Positions 56,901 through 64,000 of a DNA stretch of 64,000 nucleotides are shown one piece after another. Numbering within the stretch: the stretch's first letter is position 1; every line of letters begins with the position of its first letter. Both the position numbers and the translations under genes were made by a program. The notes below the pieces were generated by a model, which saw nothing but the letters and a program-made list of their open reading frames with translations, was not told the DNA's origin and did not search any database. The stretch is taken from assembly GCA_000818945.1 (NCBI GenBank), contig KN805406.1:124001-188000 (forward strand). Reading direction: 5' to 3'. The stretch is from Schizochytrium sp. CCTCC M209059 (Eukaryota; Sar; Bigyra; Thraustochytrida; Thraustochytriidae).

Positions 56901-58946
56901 CTAAGCCATCTCCACAGAGATAATGCAGATGAGGAAGATGAAGTAGAGAAGAAGCATGGCCCTGGCGCCCATAAGAGTGAGTTTCCAGTCCTGCCAGACA
57001 ATGATGATAATAAGCGAGATAATCATCATGATGATGACCGCAAGAGAAAAGGCGACTGCGCCAGTCTCGACAGGCAGAGGGGTCCCCGTGTAGAGGTTGC
57101 TGATCAGCCAGGGAATGGGCAGGCCCACGAGAATGTCAAAGATGTTGCTGCCAATGCTGCTCGAAACAGCCATGTCTCCATAACCGAGCTTGCTGACAAA
57201 AACAGACGACAAGAGATCCGGGCAACTCGTACCGGCCGCGAGAATCGTAAAGCCGAGCACGGTATCGGGCATGCCGATTGTGTCTCCAAAGGTCTCTGCG
57301 GCAAAAACCATGAGCCAGGTGTAGATTGCAATCCAGACGAGAGACATGAAGAAGCCATAGACGATTGCAAAGGGCCGCAAACGCGGGCTGACCGTATCCA
57401 GATTGTCAAAGTTGAAGTGCACCGTAAAGTTCGCAAACAGGACCGGGAGCACGAGAATGTAGAGTAGGTTGTTCACAACAACAATGTACCATGGGCGGTC
57501 GCCGTCAAAGTGCATCCAGCGGGTCGGCCGCATACGCGGCGCCACCACTTCGATGTCATCGTCTTCATCGCCCATCTCCTTGATCACCTCACTCTGGGCA
57601 AGTGCCATGTCTCCGCCATAAATACCACTCGCAATGTCCGTGCCAGCACCTTGAGACGACACGGCCGAGTCAACGCGAGACATGGCCTCACCGCCCGGGC
57701 GGTAGCCGCGGAAAGATCTCCTGCCCGAATCGCTGGGAAGATTTCGGGCTGAAGAAGACCACCGTAAATTGCGCGTGGTCGATGTGACAACCAAGCTCTT
57801 GCTGCTCCCTTGGTTGCTTGCGCTTCCGACAGAGTCGCCATCGCGGTCAGTCTCACTTGGAAGCTCGCGATGGCTCTCTTGAACCTGGGCAAGCTTGAGC
57901 TTGGGCGTATACGACGTCGTCTTGGGCTCGGCCTGTGAAGGCCGGTTCGTTTCGATGTCGGTGGCGGTAGAATCCGCGTCCGACTCACCATCAATGATTC
58001 CGCGTTGGGCCTTGGGCACGATAAAGGGCATGTGCTTCTCGATAAAGATCTTGATGGGCGTCTGGACAACCATGAGAAGGACATAGAAGATGTACATGAC
58101 AAAGAGAATCACAGCCTCCCAGGTAAGAATGTAGCCTCCATCGGAAAAGTTGCAGGTGCCTGACACCAATCCGTCCGAGGAGCAAAAGTAGAACATGGCG
58201 AGAACGAAGAGACCAATAACATACGAGGTCGAGTCCCGGAGCAAGGGCCACCATGTGAGTGGCAAGGGCTCCCACGGCCAAGGAGCGTCCAGGGGCTTGC
58301 GCCCCTCGCGTCGATCGACAACCTCTTGACGAGGGCGGGCAAAGTACGCGCAAGCCGCAATGACAGCCAAAATGTTGAAGATGGCGCTACCCACAATAGT
58401 TCCGAAACCCGTGCCGGTAAGCTCAAAGACGGAGATAAGAGAAGTGAAAAACTCGGGGGCCGAGCCGCCGGCCGCCATTAAGGTGGCGCCAGCTACGTCC
58501 TCGTCAATGTTGGTTTCTTTGACAATGTAATCCATGATGCTCACAAAGTCCTCATCCACAACGATGGCCAAGGTCCAGAACATGTAAATCATGAGGGCAA
58601 TGGTGAGCGGAATGTAACCGAGCGCGTCACTGCAGAGCGCCGTGCCCTTGGTTTGGAGCTTGCCGTCGCGAAAAGGGTTAAAGGTGGACACGCACTCATC
58701 GGCCAGTCTGCGCGCCGTCAAGTCATGATCGTCTCCGATAAGGTCCGTCTCGCCATTGAAGCCATGCACGGCCGCCACGAGCGCGAGGCCGACCAGGGCG
58801 CCGCTCACGACGACGGCAAGCTTGGCAAGCACCGTGGTCTTCCACGCATTTGCCTGCGCGCGACGAACGCGTTCGAGCCCGGCTTCGCCGTCGCGAATCG
58901 CCGGCGCTAGGAACCTGTAGCGCCGTGGCAGATGGACGACGGTCAT
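56901..58946 (-). CDS. K+-dependent Na+/Ca2+ exchanger (NCKX/SLC24 family), second copy
   Basis: Predicted 681 residues from the ATG at 58944-58946; the frame is open 38 codons further but this start fits best. The alpha-1 repeat reads DVAGATLMAAGGSAPEFFTSL and the alpha-2 repeat LAAGTSCPDLLSSVFVSKLG then SSIGSNIFDILVGLPIPWL. The Glu of SAPE, the Asp of SCPD and the Asp of GSNIFD are present. The first repeat has GGSAPE where GSSAPE is usual. The central cytosolic loop (about 320-490) is long, Ser/Thr/Arg-rich and probably phosphorylated. It shares the topology but not close sequence with the exchanger at 11966-13726, so this is an old duplication. Single exon. Confidence 0.9.
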   Translation of the reverse strand: MTVVHLPRRYRFLAPAIRDGEAGLERVRRAQANAWKTTVLAKLAVVVSGALVGLALVAAVHGFNGETDLIGDDHDLTARRLADECVSTFNPFRDGKLQTKGTALCSDALGYIPLTIALMIYMFWTLAIVVDEDFVSIMDYIVKETNIDEDVAGATLMAAGGSAPEFFTSLISVFELTGTGFGTIVGSAIFNILAVIAACAYFARPRQEVVDRREGRKPLDAPWPWEPLPLTWWPLLRDSTSYVIGLFVLAMFYFCSSDGLVSGTCNFSDGGYILTWEAVILFVMYIFYVLLMVVQTPIKIFIEKHMPFIVPKAQRGIIDGESDADSTATDIETNRPSQAEPKTTSYTPKLKLAQVQESHRELPSETDRDGDSVGSASNQGSSKSLVVTSTTRNLRWSSSARNLPSDSGRRSFRGYRPGGEAMSRVDSAVSSQGAGTDIASGIYGGDMALAQSEVIKEMGDEDDDIEVVAPRMRPTRWMHFDGDRPWYIVVVNNLLYILVLPVLFANFTVHFNFDNLDTVSPRLRPFAIVYGFFMSLVWIAIYTWLMVFAAETFGDTIGMPDTVLGFTILAAGTSCPDLLSSVFVSKLGYGDMAVSSSIGSNIFDILVGLPIPWLISNLYTGTPLPVETGAVAFSLAVIIMMIISLIIIIVWQDWKLTLMGARAMLLLYFIFLICIISVEMA

Positions 58947-59748
58947 CTTCTTATGTCGCTCGCTCCTCGCCGCACTGAGCTTGGGGGTTTGTTTGCTCCT
59001 GCGACTACTCAGTGACTGGTTTGGTTTGCGGTCGTTTGTATGCCCCCACGTGCCAAACACGCGTGTGTTGGCTCAACAGAGACTGGATCGATCGATCGAG
59101 CGAGCGATCGAGCGAGCTAGCGTCAGAGCAAGCGTTGCCAACTCCCACCTAACTAACACCTCTCGCTGCTGACAGTGACTCACGCCAATGTTTGTAGAAT
59201 GTAGGTGGGATGGGCCAAGCGATCAATGCACGAATGAATGTATCACGGCTTGCTTGCGCGCTAGGCGGCGCGCTGGAAACCCAGGCCTCGTCTTCCTTCT
59301 TCGCGAATGGCCCAGCCGCGTTTTATGCCGTCCCGCGCCGTACGTACAGTCAACTGCAGGCGAGCAGAGAAACTCCGCCCCCGATCTCGCAGGCAGGCGA
59401 AAGCAAGAGCGTGACAATATCGCGAAAGAGGGACGGCCCGCGCTCGAACCAGCTGGCTCGTGTTGCGTGCGTGCGCTCCTGGCCGCCCGTGCCGCTGCTC
59501 CCTCCCTCCCTCGCTCCCTCGCTCCCTCGCTCGCTGGCTGGCTGGCCGCGGCAAAGGCAGGCAAGGCCAAGGCTTAAGGCTTAAAAAAGGCTAAGCCCAG
59601 GCGCGGCACGCGCGATCGCCGGGCGTACGCTACGCAACGGCGGCGCCGCTCCGGAGGTGCGGCGAGAGCCCGACGCGCGGCGCGAAGCTAGCGAGTGAGC
59701 AGGCTCAGCGCGGGCTCGGCGCCGGCGCTTGACTGGGCTGGCTTTGAT

Positions 59749-59750
59749 GT

Positions 59751-59787
<37 letters not shown>

Positions 59788-59857
59788 GCTCTCTGTCTGT
59801 ATGTCTCTCTGTTTGTCTGTTTGTCTGTCTGTCTCTCTGTCTGTCTGTCTGCCTGGC
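59749..59857. repeat. Compound (CCTG)n and (CTGT)n microsatellite
   Basis: About nine CCTG units, then irregular CTCT/CTGT/TTGT units with a few interruptions. Confidence 0.9.
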
Positions 59858-60558
59858 TGCTTCACTATACAACACCGCAAATAAAAAAGAAAACAGGCAG
59901 GTAGTAGGCCCTAGATAGAAACTATCGACGGCCGACCGAAAAAGGCGCTCGCTGGAGACGGGGAATCCCGGCCGCGCGCGCCGCGGCGTCGTAGGCCGCC
60001 GGGCCGTCCCGCCGGCCGGGTCTCCAACGCTCGCTGGCCGCGGCGCGGCGCCGGGGGCGGGATCGGGAGCGAGGGAGCGAGGGAGGGAGCGAGGGAGCGA
60101 GGGAGGCCTGCGCGAGCGGTGGCGGGAGACTTGCGCTTGCTCCGACGGCACGTGCAGACCGAGGGCCGCGCGGCGCGTGCACGCAGATACTAGTACTATT
60201 ATACGTCTACTGCAAAGAAGGATAGAAAGGGGGTGTGCGCGTGCGTGTGTGTGGTGGGTGTGTGGAAGTGGAGCGATAAAAAAAGTGGGATTTGGAAATA
60301 GAGTAAAGGAGGGCTGTAAGAATGATGCAGAAGGAAAGAAGTTGGCGCATGGCGACTGGCCGTGGCGTGACTGGAGCTGCGCTGAGCTGAGCTGAGCTGA
60401 GCTGGGATGGGCTGAGGCCGCGCGATTGGCTGGCCGCCGCGACCACCAGCCAGGGTAGCCTCGCGCTGGCCGTGAGGGCCAGCGCGGCCAGTGACCGGAT
60501 TGTTGATCATCAATCCCAGTCTCCAGTTCGAGGTGCACACGCAAACACACCGCCTGGG

Positions 60559-61030
60559 CTACACTGGCAGAAAAGACCCAGCGCGGGCCCTTTCCAGCGG
60601 ACATGTAAAGCGCACAAGCAGGGGCCGAGCCAGCGTGTAGGGGCACACGCGGAGTTTGTGCATTGACGGTATATACTTAAGTATCTGAGGGAATTCGTCA
60701 TCTTCTTCGGGCCGTTCCTCTTCACAATCAAGCAAGACCTCATCGCCCGTCGTTTGCTTCTGCCTGCAGTGGCAGCAGCAGCGGCGGTGCAGCTCACACC
60801 TCGCAAATCCTCGTGGACGCCGGTGCGCTGCCAAGCTGCGCAAACCGCGCAAAGCGTTCCCCGGCCGTCTCAACCGTCGCGGCCGACCCGTGCTGGTGGC
60901 TGGCTCTGCCAGTGATGACTCTGATTCGCGATCAGGCTCTACAGATTCGCTGCCTAATTTGGCATACTAACAGAAAGCCCAGATGCTGGCATGCATGCAT
61001 GCATGCATGCATGCCTGGGCGAAAACTTAC
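60559..61030 (-). other. Possible exon and intron of an unrecognised minus-strand gene, weak
   Basis: On the minus strand a 64-bp segment (61030-60967) starts with GTAAGT and ends with TTTCTGTTAG, the size and motifs of the introns resolved elsewhere in the window. The following frame (60966-60559) is open for 135 codons and looks protein-like in parts: GSESVEPDRESESSLAEPA and DEVLLDCEEERPEEDDEFPQ. I could not find a matching upstream exon with an ATG: in phase 0 a stop lies just upstream. This may be a non-coding transcript, a 5'UTR intron, or chance. Confidence 0.25.
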
Positions 61031-61518
61031 GCGGGCAGAAACTGCAACCAAGCAGCACTAGCACCTGCAGCGGGCAGGTCCTTTTGGCTGCGTGGTGCAG
61101 CCACGATGACGGACACGAACTCCACGAGTTCTCGTTCGCCGCGCTGTGCATCCCAACTTGAAAGTGCAATCCTGGCGGGGACCCCAAGCAACATCCTGAC
61201 GGGGACCCCTCGAGTTGATGATGCAGCCTGAACTTGACTGACGGGAAGTCTGACGTAGTAATCTGACCCAAATATGTGATGGCCAATTGGGTCTATTTAT
61301 GCAAAAACGTCCACAGAGGGATCGTTTAGTTTATTTAGCTGCGCACTGCAGTGCGACCGCCCACTGCCCCCGCCCGGGCGTGGCGTCGTCCGGGCCTCGC
61401 GAAGCGGGACTGCGTCGCAACGAACCGCTTGTCTGCTTGTTTGTTTCGTTGATTGGTTGGTTGGTTGGATTGTCCAAAAATTGTCGTCATTCGTTGCTCG
61501 AAAAGGACTGCTCAAATA

Positions 61519-63777
61519 ATGCAACGCGAGGCTGCCGCGCCAGACGCGCTCGCAGAGGCGTACCTGCGCGACGGCGGGTGGCTCAACGTCCTGGAGCACA
61601 CCCAGGATGGTCTCGAAAAATGGACGCGCTGCTACGGCGTCATCAACGTCGGCACGCAGGTTTTCGAGGTCTCAGAGGCACCTCTGGCGGACGCAGAACG
61701 CCTCTTTGCCGGACCCGTGCGCGCAGTGCGCTACGAATCCGGCAGCAAAACCTTTGAAGTTACCTTCGCCCCGCACGACCAGGTTGCCGAATTCCGATGC
61801 ACGCGCAACGCGATCGCCCACGCGCACACACACGGCGGTGGCAAAGGGGTTTTTCACGATGATGTCGTTGCCGCGGCCAGTTGGGCCATGTCTTTGCGAG
61901 CGCTCATCGACGAATCAAAAATCCCACCGTCGAAGCTTCTTCCCGTGCTCCGCGCCACAACCTCCACAACCCTCGATCACGCTCCGCGCTTGCACGAAAA
62001 CGGCACCAGCATAAACATGCTTTCCCAGACCGGAAAAAACAAACATTTCCCTCCTGACGAACACGAGGCCCACGATGCATTCCCGTGGCCTCCTCGGCCA
62101 CGAACGCTACCGTGGTGCGGCTACATGCTCGTTCTAGCAGAGCCCGTCTCGCAAAAGTGGCGCGAAACATTCATGATACTAGGTCCCGATGCCATTGCTG
62201 AACTTTCGGCTCCGGCGCGCGGCGCCGTGCTTTTTCTCTGGAAAAATGATCCCGAAGCGCCCACACATGTACGCCTTGCACGGCCACGCGCAAATGGACC
62301 GCTAGAGGTGCATCTCGTGAGCTGCGAACCGGCCTTTCTTTCCACAGATGATCCGACTCCGGCCGCGGATGAGGTCTGCCTCCGCATGATCTCCCAAACC
62401 GATGAACTGACCTTTGCATGGGCGCACGCTCTCCGCACCTGGCTTACCGCCCAAGAAACATCCTCTTGCATCTCCGCGCCCATCCGTTGGACCATAGCCT
62501 CGAGTGTGGCACGCCATTGCGCATCACAGGTCCTTTTGCACGGAGTCAGGGGCGACGAAGCAGCGCAAAATGCCGCGAGCGCCCTAGCGTGCACGATCGA
62601 CGGCCCACATCTTGTGCACGTGTCTCGTGAGCCTTACAAGTTTCGCTTGCGTAGTCTGCTCCAAGATCGTCTTCCGACGGATGCCGCCACGCTTCTCCGA
62701 GGCCTCACGGCACGGATCGAGCGCGTTGGCGCCCCCAAAGCGCGCATGCGTCTCGATTGTCTAGGCCTCGACCTTGCCGAGGCCGCCGCGATCGTGCATG
62801 ACAAAGCAATGGACTTTCACGTTAAACCGTTCTTCCGCCAGGCCGCGCAATATCGTCTTCACGTGCACTATCGTGGCCACGCAGTCTATGGCTCGCCTCT
62901 CAGGGTCAAGGCTGACCCTGGACCGCCCAGTCCATCACACTGTACCATAGGCGACCTTCGTGTGAAACGCGTCGACGACAAGAAACTATGCGTGGTCCAA
63001 TTTACTGTTTCGCGTCGGGATGCTCTTCTCAATCTTCTTACGAATGCGAACGCGCCTTTTGAACATGTTTTTGAGGTTCAGATGGCTCCTGAGAGCCCGG
63101 GAAAGGTTGTTGACGTACGACATGCAGAAATGGCCCAATGTACGGCACACCTCGCGGTGCCCAGTGATGCGCAAGAAGTAAAGGTTGAGGTCACCCTTGC
63201 CGGGCATCCCGTGCGGGACTCTCCTTTCCTGATTCGACTTCAATCTCGCCAAGACCGAGACGCATCTGCAATGAGAGAGGATTCGCAGACCTTTACGAAG
63301 GGCCCCAGTGAGGCATCTTTTTATCGTGATCTGCTGCAAACACTTTCTCTGACTTCACCGACCCGTGGACCCGCCCCTTCGAACTCGCGTGAGGAGCCTA
63401 CGACGCGACAAGCACCTCTTGGAGCCATGCCTAGCACGAGCAATCTTGTTGCCCTTGAAAAAGCCTACGCCCAGCTCACAGCCACGCTTGCGCCTCTCGC
63501 GCAAGTCGCACGCATTGAACGACTCGACGCAGCCCCTTCCGCCCAATGGAAACGTCTGCTCAACCGTGAACCTTACCTTCCTATCCTCCAAGAAACCCCA
63601 GTTGGTCAAGTACTCGAACATTTGCGCGAATTAAGCATTGCGTTCTCCAAAAGCATGCTTCCGAATCGCCATGTCCTTGTGCAACAAATCGATGCCCTCG
63701 TGCAGGCCCTTGGGGCTTTAATTCAGCCTCATCGCAACAATTTCTCTTCGTCAACGTTCCTCTCAGCTCACCACTAG
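61519..63777 (+). CDS. Tandem PH-like and filamin-type repeat protein
   Basis: Predicted 752 residues from the ATG at 61519. Residues about 15-140 look like a PH domain (GGWLNVLEHTQDGLEKWTRCYGVI ending in a WAMSLRALID helix), and about 200-315 like a second PH domain (GYMLVLAEPVSQKWRETFMIL ending in WAHALRTWL). Then come Ig-like segments of filamin type: the first ends in YRLHVHYRGHAVYGSPLRVK (about 470) and the second in VEVTLAGHPVRDSPFLIRL (about 575). These endings match the G-x-x-I-x-G-S-P-F end of filamin repeats. The C-terminus is helical. PH plus filamin repeats suggest a membrane-to-actin linker; this is inference. Single exon. Confidence 0.7.
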   Translation: MQREAAAPDALAEAYLRDGGWLNVLEHTQDGLEKWTRCYGVINVGTQVFEVSEAPLADAERLFAGPVRAVRYESGSKTFEVTFAPHDQVAEFRCTRNAIAHAHTHGGGKGVFHDDVVAAASWAMSLRALIDESKIPPSKLLPVLRATTSTTLDHAPRLHENGTSINMLSQTGKNKHFPPDEHEAHDAFPWPPRPRTLPWCGYMLVLAEPVSQKWRETFMILGPDAIAELSAPARGAVLFLWKNDPEAPTHVRLARPRANGPLEVHLVSCEPAFLSTDDPTPAADEVCLRMISQTDELTFAWAHALRTWLTAQETSSCISAPIRWTIASSVARHCASQVLLHGVRGDEAAQNAASALACTIDGPHLVHVSREPYKFRLRSLLQDRLPTDAATLLRGLTARIERVGAPKARMRLDCLGLDLAEAAAIVHDKAMDFHVKPFFRQAAQYRLHVHYRGHAVYGSPLRVKADPGPPSPSHCTIGDLRVKRVDDKKLCVVQFTVSRRDALLNLLTNANAPFEHVFEVQMAPESPGKVVDVRHAEMAQCTAHLAVPSDAQEVKVEVTLAGHPVRDSPFLIRLQSRQDRDASAMREDSQTFTKGPSEASFYRDLLQTLSLTSPTRGPAPSNSREEPTTRQAPLGAMPSTSNLVALEKAYAQLTATLAPLAQVARIERLDAAPSAQWKRLLNREPYLPILQETPVGQVLEHLRELSIAFSKSMLPNRHVLVQQIDALVQALGALIQPHRNNFSSSTFLSAHH

Positions 63778-64000
63778 CCGTAGGCCTAGATCCTAAGTTA
63801 GGTGAAAGATACCATGTGCTAGGGAAAGCTTGCATCTCAGACGGGTCGGTTTACAAAAGTTGCCAACGCAAACTCTTTCTCTGTCTCTCTCTCTCACACA
63901 TATTTTGGGACGCTTTTCTTTCCATTTTTGAGGAAAGGAAAGGCCAATAAACGTCTCCCTTGCGAGATGCATTTCGACCTCAAGACCGATGCTGTGAAAA
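63778..64000. other. 3' flank at the right edge
   Basis: A short CT-rich run at 63873-63897 and a CCAATAAACG sequence near 63945, a possible polyadenylation signal. No gene visible. Confidence 0.5.

Larger units (their letters stand above)
58947..61518. promoter_or_regulatory. Long divergent intergenic region with several repeats
   Basis: About 2.6 kb. Holds CCCTCGCTCCCT repeats (59505-59535), a (CCTG)n/(CTGT)n array (59749-59857), a mirror-like GAGCGAGGGAG tract (60068-60105), (GAGCT)n at 60378-60402, (GCAT)n at 60988-61012, and a 28-bp spaced pair of GGCGGGGACCCC/GACGGGGACCCC boxes near 61175 and 61200. A possible spliced minus-strand gene at 60559-61030 is listed separately. Confidence 0.45.

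Noticed and set aside
59705..60646. 313-residue frame on the minus strand over repeats
   Set aside because: Built from microsatellite and GC-rich DNA with no domain.

Overview
The window looks like nuclear DNA of a protist, most likely a stramenopile near the thraustochytrids (Labyrinthulomycetes). That placement is inference. It rests on large mostly single-exon genes on both strands, moderately GC-rich DNA, many tetranucleotide microsatellites, a few short GT-AG introns with CTAAC/CTAAT/CTGAC-type branch sites, a cilium-associated FWWh (FAM227) protein, and a voltage-sensor/cyclase fusion of a type seen in protists. I saw no rRNA, tRNA, CRISPR array, IS element or transposase.

Layout, left to right. 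1-1335: C-terminal part of an acidic Ser-rich protein cut by the left edge. 1607-2103: a roughly 500-bp (TTTC)n array. 2198-3736 (-): FAM227/FWWh protein. 5102-9454 (+): membrane nucleotide-cyclase homologue with altered catalytic residues. 10358-11368 (+): homoserine kinase. 11966-13726 (-): K+-dependent Na+/Ca2+ exchanger. 15537-16493 (-): polyproline/acidic protein. 17581-17949 (-) and 18089-19066 (+): divergent unknown pair, the second overlapping tail-to-tail with an ankyrin protein (19055-20962, -). 22139-22357 (-) and 22773-23891 (+): Rpb12 and a spliced mitochondrial YebC/TACO1, divergent. 25240-29694 (+): double RhoGEF with PDZ. 30173-30620 (-): spliced LYR-motif protein. 31158-32540 (+): N-myristoyltransferase. 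33099-34343 (-): membrane protein with a Cys-rich tail. 35559-36347 (+): coiled-coil/acidic protein. 36416-42346 (-): 1976-residue multi-EF-hand protein. 43103-45013 (-): ankyrin protein. 46084-46445 (+): small spliced coiled-coil protein. 46780-49289 (-): spliced mitochondrial ABC half-transporter. 50500-51027 (+): unknown gene with a 110-bp tandem duplication at its 3' end. 51207-52085 (+): three-exon membrane protein. 54821-56314 (+): catalase. 56901-58946 (-): second Na+/Ca2+ exchanger. 61519-63777 (+): PH/filamin-like protein.

Taken together the genes are a mix of housekeeping functions (Pol subunit, threonine synthesis, protein myristoylation, mitochondrial translation, LYR and ABC proteins, catalase) and a strong signalling/Ca2+ theme (two exchangers, the EF-hand giant, the cyclase homologue, the Rho exchange factor). 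There is no operon logic; neighbours share promoters or tails only by compact spacing.

Six introns in five genes were resolved by eye from frame continuity plus splice motifs. In these genes no single open frame gives the full protein. The strongest unusual signals are the cyclase with three substituted active-site positions, the 110-bp duplication that keeps its reading frame and stop, and the three-exon membrane gene with 60- and 63-bp introns.
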